Of a stretch of 64,000 nt of DNA, positions 11,246 to 23,864 are shown piece by piece. The stretch is from Pseudomonas bubulae (GTDB taxonomy: Bacteria > Pseudomonadota > Gammaproteobacteria > Pseudomonadales > Pseudomonadaceae): the NCBI RefSeq assembly GCF_037023725.1, contig NZ_CP146077.1, positions 2,393,001 through 2,457,000 of the forward strand, written 5' to 3'. The notes beneath the pieces were generated by a model. The model worked only from the letters and a program-made list of their open reading frames with translations, was not told the DNA's origin and searched no databases. Each line of letters opens with the position of its first letter. The stretch's first letter is position 1. The position numbers and the translations under genes are program-made.

Positions 11246-11464
11246 TTAGCGAGCGCGGTAAGTGATGCGCCCTTTGCTCAAGTCATAGGGCGTCAGCTCG
11301 ACGCGCACTTTGTCACCGGTAAGAATACGAATGTAGTTCTTGCGCATCTTGCCGGAGATATGCGCGGTTACGACGTGCCCATTTTCCAACTCCACACGAA
11401 ACATGGTGTTGGGCAGGGTGTCGACGACAGTGCCTTCCATTTCGAAGCTGTCTTCTTTCGACAT
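11246..11464 (-). CDS. infA: Translation initiation factor IF-1
   Basis: 72-aa S1-fold protein that binds the 30S A-site during initiation. [20 protein letters not shown] and [20 protein letters not shown] are diagnostic. The open frame extends upstream to 11566, but the family start is the ATG at 11464 with GAGGG about 9 nt upstream. It lies downstream of aat and bpt on the same strand and is followed by its own strong terminator. In relatives clpA follows directly; here a 5-kb module lies between. Confidence 0.97.
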
Positions 11465-11562
11465 GCAGTAAAGCCCTCGGTGTCCAATGAATGGCCCGGT
11501 GCAACTGCGCCAGGCAAAAGCGGCGTGCATTGTGCCCGAAAAATGGGGGTTAAGCCAAGGGT

Positions 11563-12270
11563 TCAATCAAGAGAGCTCCATCTCTGATTGATTAAGAGCT
11601 CAATGGGCCGATATTCGGTCTTGTAATTCATCTTCTTGCAGTTCTTGATCCAGTACCCCAGATACAGCGCATCCAGCTCCAGGCGGCGCGCTTCGGCGAT
11701 TTGCCAGAGGATTGCATAGCGCCCCAGGCTGCGCCGCTCTTCGTCGGGATCGTAGAAGGTGTAGACCGCCGACAGGCCATTGGGCAGCACGTCCGTGACG
11801 GCGACCGCCAATAAACGGCCATCAAGGCGGAATTCGTAAAATCTGGAAAACGCCAGGTCGCGCACCAGGAAGGTCGAAAATTGATCGCGACTGGGCGGGT
11901 ACATATCGCCATCGGCATGGCGCTGCTCGATATAGCGCTGGTAAAGATCAAAGTTCTCTTCACTGAACGCCGGTTTTACCGCCTCTACCTGCAAGTCGGC
12001 ATTGCGCTTGAAAATGCGTTTTTGCTGGCGGTTGGGCAGGAAGCGGGCAACCGGGATGCGCGCCGGGGTGCAGGCATCGCACTTCAGGCAATGCGGGCGA
12101 TAAAGATGGTCGCCACTGCGCCGGAAACCCATCTCGGACAAATCGGCATAAACCTGCACATCCATCGGCTGGCTGGGGTCGAGGAACAGCGTGGTGGCCT
12201 GTTCGCCAGGCAAGTAGCTGCATGCGTGAGGTTGAGTGGCATAAAACTTCAAGCGCGCCAACTCGGTCAT
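11563..12270 (-). CDS. bpt: Aspartate/glutamate leucyltransferase (arginyltransferase-like, Bpt)
   Basis: Transfers Leu from Leu-tRNA to proteins with N-terminal Asp or Glu, making them ClpS-ClpAP substrates. The 235-aa length is typical. The N-terminal part has the ATE_N Cys cluster (HACSYLPG, then CLKCDAC), and the C-terminal part has the GNAT-like ATE_C motif [21 protein letters not shown]. It lies between aat and infA, beside the second leucyltransferase. The older annotation as arginyl-tRNA-protein transferase (Ate) is the alternative name; the leucyl specificity is from studies of bacterial homologues. Confidence 0.93.
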
Positions 12271-12327
12271 GATGAACCCTCGGAAAATCTTTAAATTAAG
12301 TGTAAGCCAGCGCGCAAAAGTCGCCTA

Positions 12328-13005
12328 CTAAACCCACTGCGCAGTTGTGGGAAGATCCAGATGTTTTTGCAAATACTCAGCAAATATCTGGCGCGGGATT
12401 GAACGCGCTCCCAGGCTTTGCAGGTGATCTGTGGGCATCTGGCAGTCAATCAGCACAAACCCCCAGGCCTGCAGCTGTCTGACCAGCGTGGCGAAGCCGA
12501 ACTTTGAGGCGTTGTCGGCACGGCTGAACATGGACTCGCCAAAAAACAACTGGCCCATGGCCAGGCCATACAATCCGCCCACCAGCTCACCGTTGTCCCA
12601 GACTTCCACCGAATGGGCATGGCCGCGGGCATGCAGTTCGATATAGGCGTTTTGCATGTCGTCGGTAATCCAGGTGCCATCCGCATAGTCTCGTGGAGCG
12701 GCACAGGCCTGGATCACGGCTGCGAAGTCGCGGTCAAAACTCACCTGGTAGCGTTGCTTGCGCAGCAGCTTGCCCAAACTGCGGGAGATATGCAGCTCTT
12801 CGGGAAACAGCACCGTGCGCGGATCAGGCGACCACCACAGGATTGGCTGGCCCTCGCTGAACCACGGAAAACAGCCATGGCGATAGGCCTGGATCAGCCT
12901 GTCGGCGGACAGGTCACCGCCAGCGGCCAGCAGGCCGTTGGGTTCGCGCATGGCGTTGGCCAATGGCGGAAATGTCAGGGTGTCGCGTTTTAACCAGGTC
13001 AGCAT
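12328..13005 (-). CDS. aat: Leucyl/phenylalanyl-tRNA--protein transferase
   Basis: Adds Leu or Phe from aminoacyl-tRNA to N-terminal Lys or Arg of proteins. The 225-aa protein begins [15 protein letters not shown] and contains the family hallmarks [28 protein letters not shown] and [19 protein letters not shown] with FFGESMFS. I chose the start at 13005 by homology; a good SD is not seen there. An in-frame GTG at 13053 would add 16 residues unlike the family. It works with Bpt and ClpS. Confidence 0.94.
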   Translation of the reverse strand: MLTWLKRDTLTFPPLANAMREPNGLLAAGGDLSADRLIQAYRHGCFPWFSEGQPILWWSPDPRTVLFPEELHISRSLGKLLRKQRYQVSFDRDFAAVIQACAAPRDYADGTWITDDMQNAYIELHARGHAHSVEVWDNGELVGGLYGLAMGQLFFGESMFSRADNASKFGFATLVRQLQAWGFVLIDCQMPTDHLQSLGARSIPRQIFAEYLQKHLDLPTTAQWV

Positions 13006-13373
13006 GGCATTGAGTCTTGCACAAGAAGGGGAGGGCGGCTGCAACTCTGTCACGCAAGTGCGGTCTCAGTCGATCTGCCAGTTAATTACAAGCTGTGTTT
13101 TGGTGGTGGTATAAGTCTTTGTCACAAAAGGTAATACATGCTCAAATTGGCGCTTCCCGGCGAGTTATGGCCAGCATGGCATCAGCGGCTCAAACCCGTA
13201 CAATGGCCTGCCTGTATGAGCTGATCTAAACTGCTCCACGTTGCAGCACGCAATAATAAGGGCAGGGCTCATTTCAAGTCCGAACTTGTCGTCTGCTCGC
13301 TATGAGCAGTATTTTGCAGTCACATTAGTCAATTAATAGTTGGGCGCGCCACAGGCGCAGGAAAAGACCCGTT
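13006..13373. other. Divergent intergenic region between aat and ftsK
   Basis: It must contain both promoters. A hairpin CTGCTC/GAGCAG (13293-13309) followed by TATTTTG is visible, of unknown role. No gene is present. From memory, P. aeruginosa carries a thioredoxin reductase gene (trxB) between ftsK and aat; none is here. I saw no convincing promoter pair. Confidence 0.55.
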
Positions 13374-15776
13374 TTGAAGAAATCCACAGCAGCACCCAAA
13401 GCAGTTCCTCTCTGGCGTCAGCAATTGCACTACCGGCTCAAGGAAGGTGCATTGATCGCTATCGGCGCCCTGTGCCTGTTCCTGATGATGGCCCTGCTGA
13501 CCTATGGCAAGGATGACCCCGGCTGGAGCCATAACAGCCGGGTTGTCGATGTACAGAACTTCGGCGGGCCAGCCGGCTCCTACAGTGCCGACATCCTGTT
13601 TATGGTGCTGGGTTACTTTGCCTATATTTTTCCGCTGCTGCTGGCGGTCAAGGCCTACCAGATCTTCCGCGAGCGGCATCAGCCCTGGCAGTGGAGCGGC
13701 TGGCTGTTTTCGTGGCGGCTGGTCGGCCTGATTTTTCTGGTGCTCTCCGGTGCGGCGCTGGCCCATATCCATTTTCACTCTGCCTCGGGTCTGCCTGCGG
13801 GGGCGGGCGGTGCGCTGGGTGAAAGCCTGGGCGACCTGGCCAGGAATGCACTGAATATCCAGGGCAGTACCCTGCTATTGATTGCCTTGTTCCTGTTTGG
13901 CCTGACGGTGTTTACCGACCTGTCATGGTTCAAGGTCATGGACGTGACGGGCAAGATCACCCTCGACCTGTTCGAGCTGATCCAGGGCGCGGCCAACCGT
14001 TGGTGGGCCGAACGTAACGAGCGCAAGCAACTGCAGGCCAAGCTGCGCGAAGTGGATGCCCGGGTCAATGAAGTGGTCGCGCCAAGCGTTTCCGACAAGC
14101 GTGAGCAGGCCAAGGCCAAAGAGCGCCTGATCGAGCGCGAGCAGGCGTTGAGCAAGCACATGTCCGAGCGTGAAAAACACGTGCCGGCAGTGATTGCCCC
14201 GGCACCGCCCAAGGCGCCCGAGCCGAGCAAGCGCGTGCAAAAAGAGAAACAGGCGCCGTTGTTTGTGGACAGCGCGGTTGAAGGTACCTTGCCGCCGATC
14301 TCGATTCTGGATCCGGCCGAGAAAAAACAGCTCAATTATTCCCCCGAATCCCTGGCGGCCGTTGGCCACTTGCTGGAAATCAAGCTCAAGGAATTCGGCG
14401 TCGAAGTGACGGTGGACTCCATCCACCCGGGCCCGGTGATTACCCGTTACGAAATTCAACCTGCTGCTGGCGTAAAGGTCAGCCGCATTGCCAACCTGGC
14501 CAAGGACCTCGCGCGCTCGCTGGCCGTGACCAGTGTGCGGGTGGTTGAGGTCATTCCTGGCAAAACCACCGTCGGTATCGAGATTCCCAACGAAGACCGC
14601 CAGATCGTGCGCTTCTCCGAAGTGTTGTCGACCCCTGAGTACGATAACGCCAAGTCGCCGGTAGCTCTGGCCCTGGGCCATGACATTGGTGGGCGGCCGG
14701 TGATCACCGACCTGGCGAAAATGCCGCACTTGCTGGTAGCCGGTACTACCGGTTCTGGTAAGTCTGTAGGCGTTAACGCCATGATCCTGTCGATCCTGTT
14801 CAAGTCTGGCCCGGAAGACGCCAAGCTGATCATGATCGACCCGAAAATGCTTGAATTGTCGATCTACGAAGGCATCCCGCACCTGCTGTGCCCGGTTGTA
14901 ACGGACATGAAGGACGCCGCCAACGCCCTGCGCTGGAGCGTTGCCGAGATGGAGCGCCGCTATAAGCTGATGGCCAAGATGGGCGTGCGTAACCTCGCCG
15001 GCTTCAACCAGAAGGTCAAGGACGCCCAGGATGCCGGCGAGCCACTTGTCGATCCGCTGTACAAGCGCGAAAGCATTCACGACGAAGCACCGTTGCTGGT
15101 GAAGTTGCCGACCATCGTGGTAGTGGTCGACGAATTTGCCGACATGATGATGATCGTCGGCAAGAAAGTTGAAGAATTGATCGCCCGTATTGCCCAGAAG
15201 GCTCGGGCTGCGGGCATCCACTTGATCCTCGCGACCCAGCGCCCGTCGGTGGACGTGATTACCGGCCTGATCAAGGCCAACATCCCGACCCGCATGGCGT
15301 TCCAGGTATCGAGCAAGATCGACTCGCGTACCATCATCGATCAGGGTGGCGCCGAGCAACTGCTGGGTCACGGTGACATGCTCTATATGCCGCCAGGTAC
15401 CAGCTTGCCGATCCGGGTTCATGGCGCGTTTGTGTCCGACGATGAAGTTCACCGCGTGGTTGAAGCCTGGAAGCTGCGCGGCGCTCCGGACTACAACGAA
15501 GATATCCTCAACGGTGTTGAAGAGGCGGGCAGCGGCTTTGAAGGCGGTGGCAGCGAAGGCGGGGACGACCCTGAAACGGATGCCTTGTATGACGAAGCCG
15601 TACAGTTTGTACTGGAAAGCCGTCGTGCCTCCATTTCTGCTGTACAACGCAAATTGAAGATCGGTTACAACCGCGCTGCGCGAATGATTGAATCCATGGA
15701 AATGGCCGGGGTCGTAACCTCTATGAACACTAATGGCTCGCGCGAAGTACTGGCGCCGGCCCCGATGCGCGATTGA
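13374..15776 (+). CDS. ftsK: DNA translocase FtsK
   Basis: Septum-anchored DNA pump that clears the terminus region and activates XerCD at dif. The 800-aa protein has an N-terminal membrane domain with four or five helices (about residues 20-185), a fairly short charged linker (about 190-310), the alpha/beta motor with Walker A GTTGSGKS (457-464) and Walker [11 protein letters not shown], and the C-terminal winged-helix gamma domain (about 735-800) that reads KOPS sequences. TTG is used as the start codon; AGGA lies about 11 nt upstream and the N-terminus [21 protein letters not shown] matches relatives. Confidence 0.96.
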   Translation: MKKSTAAPKAVPLWRQQLHYRLKEGALIAIGALCLFLMMALLTYGKDDPGWSHNSRVVDVQNFGGPAGSYSADILFMVLGYFAYIFPLLLAVKAYQIFRERHQPWQWSGWLFSWRLVGLIFLVLSGAALAHIHFHSASGLPAGAGGALGESLGDLARNALNIQGSTLLLIALFLFGLTVFTDLSWFKVMDVTGKITLDLFELIQGAANRWWAERNERKQLQAKLREVDARVNEVVAPSVSDKREQAKAKERLIEREQALSKHMSEREKHVPAVIAPAPPKAPEPSKRVQKEKQAPLFVDSAVEGTLPPISILDPAEKKQLNYSPESLAAVGHLLEIKLKEFGVEVTVDSIHPGPVITRYEIQPAAGVKVSRIANLAKDLARSLAVTSVRVVEVIPGKTTVGIEIPNEDRQIVRFSEVLSTPEYDNAKSPVALALGHDIGGRPVITDLAKMPHLLVAGTTGSGKSVGVNAMILSILFKSGPEDAKLIMIDPKMLELSIYEGIPHLLCPVVTDMKDAANALRWSVAEMERRYKLMAKMGVRNLAGFNQKVKDAQDAGEPLVDPLYKRESIHDEAPLLVKLPTIVVVVDEFADMMMIVGKKVEELIARIAQKARAAGIHLILATQRPSVDVITGLIKANIPTRMAFQVSSKIDSRTIIDQGGAEQLLGHGDMLYMPPGTSLPIRVHGAFVSDDEVHRVVEAWKLRGAPDYNEDILNGVEEAGSGFEGGGSEGGDDPETDALYDEAVQFVLESRRASISAVQRKLKIGYNRAARMIESMEMAGVVTSMNTNGSREVLAPAPMRD

Positions 15777-15814
15777 TCAGCCCCAGGGCTTCTAACTAAT
15801 CAATGAGGATGTCC

Positions 15815-16435
15815 ATGCGTTTTGTCAGCATGCTGTTGCTACCGGTACTGGCCTTTTCCTCGCTGTCGGCCCATGCCGACGCCGAGAGTGTGAAGCGTCT
15901 TGGCCAACTGTTGGGCTCTGATACCATCACGGCCCGTTTTTCCCAGCTGACCCTCGACGGCAGTGGCACCCAGTTGCAGGAAACTGCCGGCGAAATGTCG
16001 GTAAAGCGTCCTGGGCTGTTCTACTGGCACACCGATGCTCCCCAGGAGCAACTGATGGTCTCCGATGGCCAGAAAGTCTCGCTGTGGGACCCGGACCTGG
16101 AGCAGGTTACGATCAAGAAACTCGATCAGCGCCTGACCCAGACCCCGGCCTTGTTGCTGTCCGGTGATGTATCAAAAATCAGCGAAAGTTTTGACATCAC
16201 CTCCAAGCAGGCCGGTGACGTGATGGACTTCACCCTCAAGCCCAAGACCAAGGACACCTTGTTCGACTCCCTGCGCCTGTCGTTTCGCGGCGGCAAGATC
16301 AACGACATGCAGTTGATCGACAGCGTGGGTCAGCGCACCAACATCCTGTTCACCGGGGTAAAGGTCAACGAGCCGATCCCGGCTTCCAAGTTCAAGTTCG
16401 ATATCCCGAAAGGGGCTGATGTCATCCAGGAATAA
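15815..16435 (+). CDS. lolA: Outer-membrane lipoprotein carrier protein LolA
   Basis: Periplasmic chaperone that carries lipoproteins from LolCDE to LolB. The 206-aa precursor has a signal peptide ([21 protein letters not shown], cleaved after AHA), then the LolA fold with [12 protein letters not shown] and [16 protein letters not shown]. Of three in-frame ATGs I chose 15815, because GAGG lies 6 nt upstream of it and it gives a normal signal peptide. It is 38 bp after ftsK and probably co-transcribed. Confidence 0.95.
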   Translation: MRFVSMLLLPVLAFSSLSAHADAESVKRLGQLLGSDTITARFSQLTLDGSGTQLQETAGEMSVKRPGLFYWHTDAPQEQLMVSDGQKVSLWDPDLEQVTIKKLDQRLTQTPALLLSGDVSKISESFDITSKQAGDVMDFTLKPKTKDTLFDSLRLSFRGGKINDMQLIDSVGQRTNILFTGVKVNEPIPASKFKFDIPKGADVIQE

Positions 16436-16463
16436 GCCCTGGAAGAGGTTTCAAACGCTGCCC

Positions 16464-17785
16464 ATGGATCTGTTTCGAAGTGCCCCGATAGCCCAGCCAC
16501 TGGCTGCCCGATTGCGGGCGGCCAACCTGGACGAATACGTCGGTCAGCAGCACCTGCTCGCCCGCGGCAAGCCCTTGCGTGAAGCGCTGGAGCAGGGTGC
16601 ACTGCACTCCATGATCTTCTGGGGCCCGCCGGGCGTGGGCAAGACCACCCTGGCGCGGCTGCTGGCGGAAGTCTCGGATGCCCACTTTGAAACGGTCTCG
16701 GCGGTCCTGGCCGGGGTCAAGGAGATTCGCCAGGCCGTCGAAATCGCCAAGCAGCAGGCGGGCCAGTATGGGCGCCGCACCATCCTGTTTGTCGACGAAG
16801 TGCATCGCTTCAACAAGTCGCAGCAAGATGCCTTTTTGCCCTACGTCGAAGATGGCACCCTGATCTTTATCGGTGCCACCACGGAAAACCCCTCGTTCGA
16901 ACTGAACAACGCCTTGCTCTCGCGGGCGCGGGTCTATGTGCTCAAAAGCCTGGACGAAGCGGCGCTACGCAAGCTGGTGCAGCGTGCGCTGACCGAAGAC
17001 AAGGGCCTGGGCAAGCGCGGCCTGACCCTTGGCGAAGAAAGCTTTCAGATTTTGCTGCGGGCGACTGACGGCGATGGCCGGCGCATGCTCAATCTGCTGG
17101 AAAACGCTTCGGACCTCGCCGAAGACCACAGCGAAATCGGCACCGAGCTGCTGCACAACCTGCTGGGTGATACCCAGCGTCGTTTCGACAAAGGCGGCGA
17201 AGCCTTTTATGACCAGATCTCTGCCTTGCACAAGTCGGTGCGCGGCTCGAATCCTGACGGTGCCCTGTACTGGTTTGCACGCATGATCGACGGCGGCTGC
17301 GATCCGCTTTACATCGCCCGGCGCGTGGTACGCATGGCCAGTGAGGATATCGGCAACGCCGACCCGCGAGCTCTGAGCCTGTGCCTGTCGGCCTGGGATG
17401 TGCAAGAGCGGCTCGGCAGCCCGGAAGGCGAACTGGCAGTGGCCCAGGCCATCACTTACCTGGCCTGCGCACCGAAAAGCAACGCGGTGTACATGGGTTT
17501 CAAGGCCGCACTGCGCAGCGCGGCAGAACACGGCTCGCTGGAAGTGCCGCTGCATTTACGCAATGCGCCGACCAAGCTGATGAAGCAACTGGGTTATGGC
17601 GACGAGTATCGCTATGCCCATGACGAGCCTGACGCGTACGCGGCCGGGGAAGACTATTACCCGGACGAACTTGAACCCTTGAACCTGTATCAGCCGGTGC
17701 CACGGGGCCTTGAGCTCAAAATCGGCGAAAAGTTGAAATACCTCGCCGCACTGGACCGGGCCAGCCCCAAACAGCGGAGAAAACC

Positions 17786-17789
<4 letters not shown>
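16464..17789 (+). CDS. rarA: Replication-associated recombination protein A (AAA ATPase RarA/MgsA)
   Basis: AAA+ clamp-loader-like ATPase acting at stalled replication forks. The 441-aa protein has Walker A GPPGVGKT (54-61), Walker [21 protein letters not shown], sensor [12 protein letters not shown] and the C-terminal tetramerisation region with [12 protein letters not shown]. The frame is open back to an ATG at 16419 that overlaps lolA. I prefer ATG 16464 ([18 protein letters not shown]) from the family N-terminus, though its SD is weak. Its stop overlaps the crcB start. Confidence 0.94.
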
Positions 17790-19457
<1,668 letters not shown>

Positions 19458-20852
19458 ATGGAGTTTCTGCCGCTGTTTCATAACCTGCGTGGCAGCCGTG
19501 TACTGGTGGTTGGCGGTGGGGAGATTGCCTTGCGCAAATCCCGCCTGCTGGCCGATGCCGGTGCCGTGCTGCGGGTGGTCGCACCCGCCATGGAGCCACA
19601 GTTGTGCGAGTTGATAAACAGCAGCGGTGGCGAACAGGTGCTGCGCGGATATGCCGAGGCCGACCTTGAAGGGTGCGTCCTGATCATCGCCGCCACCGAC
19701 GATGAGCCACTTAACGCTCAGGTTTCCGCCGACGCCCATCGCCGTTGCGTACCGGTCAACGTGGTCGACGCGCCCGCCTTGTGCAGCGTGATCTTCCCGG
19801 CGATTGTCGACCGTTCGCCGCTGGTAATTGCCATTTCAAGTGGTGGTGATGCGCCCGTGCTGGCGCGGTTGATCCGGGCCAAGATCGAAACCTGGATTCC
19901 GTCGACCTACGGCCAGTTGGCGGGCCTTGCGGCGCGCTTCCGTAGCCGGGTCAAAGGCTTGTTTCCGGATGTGCAGCAGCGTCGCGGGTTTTGGGAAGAT
20001 GTGTTCCAGGGCCCGATTGCCGACCGTTTGCTGGCCGGGCAGGGCGCTGAAGCCGAGCGCTTGCTGCTGGCCAAGATTGAAGGTCAGGCCGTCGAAACCA
20101 CCGGTGAGGTGTATCTGGTGGGTGCCGGGCCGGGTGATCCCGATCTGCTGACCTTCCGTGCATTGCGCCTGATGCAACAGGCAGACGTGGTGCTCTACGA
20201 CCGTCTGGTGGCCCCGGCGATTCTTGAACTGTGCCGTCGCGATGCCGAACGTATTTATGTGGGCAAGCGTCGCGCTGAGCATGCGGTGCCACAAGACCAG
20301 ATCAACCAGCAACTGGTCGATCTGGCCAAGCAGGGCAAGCGCGTGGTGCGGCTCAAAGGTGGCGATCCGTTCATCTTTGGCCGTGGCGGTGAAGAAATCG
20401 AAGAGCTGGCCGCCCACGGGATTCCGTTCCAGGTGGTGCCGGGTATTACCGCCGCCAGTGGTTGCGCGGCGTATGCCGGTATTCCGTTGACCCATCGCGA
20501 CTACGCGCAGTCTGTGCGCTTTGTTACCGGCCACCTGAAAGACGGCACCAGCAACCTGCCCTGGAGCGACCTGGTTGCTCCGGCGCAAACTCTGGTGTTC
20601 TACATGGGCCTGGTGGGCTTGCCGATCATCTGCGAGCAGTTGATCAAGCATGGTCGTTCGGCTGATACCCCGGCTGCGTTGATTCAGCAGGGCACTACGT
20701 CCAACCAGCGCGTGTTTACCGGTACCCTGGCCGACTTGCCGACATTGGTGGCGGAGCATGAAGTGCATGCGCCTACGCTGGTGATCGTGGGCGAAGTGGT
20801 TTTGCTGCGTGAGAAACTGGCATGGTTTGAAGGGGCTCAGGCTCAGGTCTGA
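19458..20852 (+). CDS. cysG: Siroheme synthase (trifunctional CysG)
   Basis: Makes sirohaem for sulfite and nitrite reductases. The N-terminal half (about residues 1-210) is the precorrin-2 dehydrogenase/ferrochelatase with NAD site [15 protein letters not shown]. The C-terminal half (about 215-464) is the uroporphyrinogen-III methyltransferase with [34 protein letters not shown] and [21 protein letters not shown]. The ATG immediately follows the serS stop, so translation is coupled. A hairpin repeat just downstream probably ends the run of genes from ftsK. Confidence 0.97.
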   Translation: MEFLPLFHNLRGSRVLVVGGGEIALRKSRLLADAGAVLRVVAPAMEPQLCELINSSGGEQVLRGYAEADLEGCVLIIAATDDEPLNAQVSADAHRRCVPVNVVDAPALCSVIFPAIVDRSPLVIAISSGGDAPVLARLIRAKIETWIPSTYGQLAGLAARFRSRVKGLFPDVQQRRGFWEDVFQGPIADRLLAGQGAEAERLLLAKIEGQAVETTGEVYLVGAGPGDPDLLTFRALRLMQQADVVLYDRLVAPAILELCRRDAERIYVGKRRAEHAVPQDQINQQLVDLAKQGKRVVRLKGGDPFIFGRGGEEIEELAAHGIPFQVVPGITAASGCAAYAGIPLTHRDYAQSVRFVTGHLKDGTSNLPWSDLVAPAQTLVFYMGLVGLPIICEQLIKHGRSADTPAALIQQGTTSNQRVFTGTLADLPTLVAEHEVHAPTLVIVGEVVLLREKLAWFEGAQAQV

Positions 20853-20868
20853 CGTCTGCCCTCACCCC

Positions 20869-20893
20869 AACCCTCTCCCTCTGGGAGAGGGTT
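20869..20893. terminator. Hairpin between convergent cysG and NAGGN operon
   Basis: AACCCTCTCCC (20869-20879) pairs perfectly with GGGAGAGGGTT (20883-20893) around a 3-nt loop. The sequence, with flanking CTCACCCC and AGGG, is of a type dispersed in many proteobacterial genomes. It lies in the 52-bp gap between convergent genes and probably acts as a bidirectional terminator, although T-runs are poor. Confidence 0.6.
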
Positions 20894-20904
20894 AGGGCTT
20901 TGCT

Positions 20905-22092
20905 TCAGCTCCGATTTTCCCCCACCAGACTCTCTACCGACGGCACTCGCGTATCGCTTTCCATCTGCGCATCATGTTCGATCTGATGGCTGAAGCGGTC
21001 CAGTGAGCCCTGCGCCGGCTGGGCATCGCTGGCAAACACCGGCGGGCTGAGGATGTAGGCACCCAGCAAACGACTCAACGCCGCCAGGCTATCAATATGG
21101 GTGCGCTCATACCCGTGGGTGGCATCACAGCCAAACGCCAGTAACGCACAGCGAATATCATGCCCCGCCGTCACGGCCGAATGAGCATCGCTGAAGTAAT
21201 AACGGAACATGTCCCGGCGCACCGGCAACTCATTGTCACTGGCCAGCCCCAGCAAATGCCGCGACAGGTGATAGTCATAGGGGCCGCCCGAATCCTGCAT
21301 CGCCACACTGACCGCATGCTCGCTGGAATGTTGGCCCGGAGCCACCGGAGCAATATCAATCCCGACAAACTCGCTCACATCCCACGGCAAGGCCGCTGCC
21401 GCACCATTGCCGATTTCTTCGGTGATGGTAAACAGCGGATGACAGTCGATAAGGGGCTGTTCGCCACTGTCGACAATGGCTTTCAGGGCGGCGAGCAGGG
21501 CCGCCACACCCGCCTTGTCATCCAGATGCCGCGCACTGATATGGCCACTTTCGGTAAATTCCGGCAGTGGGTCGAACGCTACGAAGTCACCAATATTGAC
21601 CCCCAGGGAATCGCAATCCGCGCGGGTGGCGCAGTAGGCATCCAGGCGCAACTCGATATGGTCCCAACTGATCGGCAGTTCATCCACGCCGGTATTGAAG
21701 GCATGGCCAGAAGCCATTAATGGCAGGACACTGCCACGGATCACGCCGTTGTCGGTAAACAGGCTGACGCGGCTGCCTTCGGCAAACCGGCTCGACCAGC
21801 AACCAACAGGTGCCAGCACCAGCCGGCCGTTGTCCTTGATCGCCCGCACGCTGGCGCCAATCGTATCCAGATGCGCGGACACGGCGCGGTCCGGGCTGTT
21901 TTTCTGGCCCTTGAGGGTGGCGCGCAAGGTGCCGCGGCGGGTCAGTTCAAAAGGGATCCCCAATTCGTCGAGGCGTTCGGCGACATAGCGCACGATGGTG
22001 TCGGTAAAACCGGTGGGGCTGGGAATGGCGAGCATTTCCAGCAATACCCGTTGCAGGTAGTCGAGGTCGGGTTCAGGGAGGCTGCGGTTCAT
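20905..22092 (-). CDS. M42-type peptidase of the NAGGN osmoprotectant system
   Basis: Predicted metallo-aminopeptidase-like hydrolase found with N-acetylglutaminylglutamine amide (NAGGN) synthesis genes; its exact role there (processing or turnover of the dipeptide) is not settled to my knowledge. The 395-aa protein has the M42/M20 dinuclear metal-site motifs: SAHLDTIGA, ARHLDDKAG, the catalytic ITEEIGNG and the ligand segment VGIDIAP; a late TH motif (DATHGYERTH) is also present. It is the last gene of a three-gene minus-strand operon, 23 bp after ngg. Confidence 0.85.
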   Translation of the reverse strand: MNRSLPEPDLDYLQRVLLEMLAIPSPTGFTDTIVRYVAERLDELGIPFELTRRGTLRATLKGQKNSPDRAVSAHLDTIGASVRAIKDNGRLVLAPVGCWSSRFAEGSRVSLFTDNGVIRGSVLPLMASGHAFNTGVDELPISWDHIELRLDAYCATRADCDSLGVNIGDFVAFDPLPEFTESGHISARHLDDKAGVAALLAALKAIVDSGEQPLIDCHPLFTITEEIGNGAAAALPWDVSEFVGIDIAPVAPGQHSSEHAVSVAMQDSGGPYDYHLSRHLLGLASDNELPVRRDMFRYYFSDAHSAVTAGHDIRCALLAFGCDATHGYERTHIDSLAALSRLLGAYILSPPVFASDAQPAQGSLDRFSHQIEHDAQMESDTRVPSVESLVGENRS

Positions 22093-22115
22093 AAAAACTC
22101 CTGAGGGCCGGTCAG

Positions 22116-23861
22116 CTATTGAGCAGGCTGACTGTGGGGAAACAACAGATCGATAAAGCGCTCGGCGGTGGGCTGTGGTTCATGGTTGGCCAGCCCGGCG
22201 CGTTCGTTGGCTTCAATAAATACATAGTCGGGTTGGTCGGCGGCGGGCACCATCAGGTCGAGCCCCACCACCGGAATATCCAGGGCCCGGGCTGCGCGAA
22301 TGGCGGCGTCGGCCAGCACCGGGTGCAGCACGGCGGTGACGTCTTCCAGGCAGCCGCCGGTGTGCAGGTTGGCGGTGCGGCGCACGGCCAGTACTTGCCC
22401 GGCAGGCAGGATGCTGTCGTAGTCATAGCCTGCGGCCTGCACGGTGCGCAGGGTTTCGGCGTCCAGCGGGATTCGGCTTTCGCCACCGGTGGCGGCCTGG
22501 CGTCGGCGGCTTTGCGCCTCGATCAGGCGCTGAATGCGGTGCTGACCGTCGCCGATCACTTGCGCGGGACGGCGGATGGCGGCAGCCACCACCTCAAAGC
22601 CGATCACCACGATGCGCAGGTCGAGGCCTTCGTGAAAGCTCTCGAGCAGCACCCGGCTGTCGAACGCCCGCGCTGCCTCGATGGCCTGTTGCACCTGTTC
22701 GATGCTGTCCAGGTCCACCGCTACGCCATTGCCTTGCTCGCCATCCACCGGTTTGACCACCACCCGGCCGTGCTCTTCGACAAACGCCAGGTTGTCATCG
22801 GCATTGCCCGCCAGTTGCTGGGTCGGCACGTTCAGGCCGGCCTGGCTGAGCACCTTGTGGGTCAGGCACTTGTCCTGGCACAGGCTCATGCTGATGGCGC
22901 TGGTCAGGTCGCTGAGGGACTCGCGGCAACGAATCCGTCGCCCGCCGTGGCTAAGGGTGAACAGGCCGGCGGCCGCGTCGTCAATTTGCACGTCGATGCC
23001 ACGTTTGTAGGCTTCTTCAACGAGGATGCTGGCATAGGGGTTGAGTCCGACCTCGGGACCAGGCCCCAGAAACAGCGGCTGGTTGATGCCGTTCTTGCGC
23101 TTGATGGCAAAGGTCGACAGGGTGCGAAACCCCAGTTTGGCATACAGGTTCTTGGCCTGGGCATTGTCATGCAGCACCGACAGGTCGAGATAGCTCAGGC
23201 CGCGGCTCATAAAGTGTTCGACCAAATGCCGCACCAGCACTTCACCCACTCCCGGGCGTGAACAGAGCGGGTCGACCGCCAGGCACCAGAGGCTGCTGCC
23301 ATTTTCGGGGTCGTTGAATGCGGTGTGATGGTTCAAGCCCATGACACTGCCGATCACCGCGCCGCTGTCCTCGTCTTCGGCCATCCAGTACACCGGGCCG
23401 CCGTCGTGGCGCGAGGTCAGCAGGGTCGGGTCGATGGGCAGCATGGAGCGTGACAGGTACAGGGTGTTGATCGCGTTCCAGTCCGCCTCGCTTTGTGCGC
23501 GGCGGATACGGAAGCCGCGAAACACGCGGGTGGCCTGGCGGTAATCGGTAAACCACAGGCGCAGCGTATCCGAGGGGTCGAGAAACAGTTGTTGCGGCGA
23601 CTGCGCCAGCACCTGCTGGGGCGCGGCGACATACAGGGCAATATCGCGCTCGCCGGGCTGCTCGTTGAGCAGCTCTTCGGCCAGGGTGACGGGATCGGGA
23701 AAGGTATGCCCGATCAACAGCCGGCCCCAGCCGCAGTGTACGGCCACGGGGCAGGCATTCAGTTCGCTGCCATCCTCGGCAAAGCGGGCTTGCAGGCGTT
23801 CATAGGAAGGCGTCTGGCCACGCAGTAAACGCTGGCTATAAGCCGTAGCGAGAGGTTTCAT
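22116..23861 (-). CDS. ngg: N-acetylglutaminylglutamine synthetase (GNAT plus ATP-grasp)
   Basis: Acetylates glutamine and ligates a second glutamine to give the NAGGN precursor. The 581-aa protein is a fusion: a GNAT acetyltransferase domain (about residues 115-270, with CLAVDPLCSRPGVGEVLVRHL as the acetyl-CoA loop) and a C-terminal ATP-grasp ligase (about 300-570, with VVKPVDGEQGNGVAVDL and PVVGLDLMVPA). It lies between the M42 peptidase and asnO-like genes, only 3 bp from the latter. Confidence 0.9.
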   Translation of the reverse strand: MKPLATAYSQRLLRGQTPSYERLQARFAEDGSELNACPVAVHCGWGRLLIGHTFPDPVTLAEELLNEQPGERDIALYVAAPQQVLAQSPQQLFLDPSDTLRLWFTDYRQATRVFRGFRIRRAQSEADWNAINTLYLSRSMLPIDPTLLTSRHDGGPVYWMAEDEDSGAVIGSVMGLNHHTAFNDPENGSSLWCLAVDPLCSRPGVGEVLVRHLVEHFMSRGLSYLDLSVLHDNAQAKNLYAKLGFRTLSTFAIKRKNGINQPLFLGPGPEVGLNPYASILVEEAYKRGIDVQIDDAAAGLFTLSHGGRRIRCRESLSDLTSAISMSLCQDKCLTHKVLSQAGLNVPTQQLAGNADDNLAFVEEHGRVVVKPVDGEQGNGVAVDLDSIEQVQQAIEAARAFDSRVLLESFHEGLDLRIVVIGFEVVAAAIRRPAQVIGDGQHRIQRLIEAQSRRRQAATGGESRIPLDAETLRTVQAAGYDYDSILPAGQVLAVRRTANLHTGGCLEDVTAVLHPVLADAAIRAARALDIPVVGLDLMVPAADQPDYVFIEANERAGLANHEPQPTAERFIDLLFPHSQPAQ

Positions 23862-23864
23862 CGA

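Noticed and set aside
10970..11587. 205-codon plus-strand frame across REP, terminator and infA
   Set aside because: It crosses a REP element, the infA terminator and infA antisense; no SD or domain.
13293..13309. LexA-box-like dyad CTG...CAG upstream of ftsK
   Set aside because: The spacing is 11 nt, not 10, and it lacks the CTGT/ACAG ends. It is better described as a simple hairpin.
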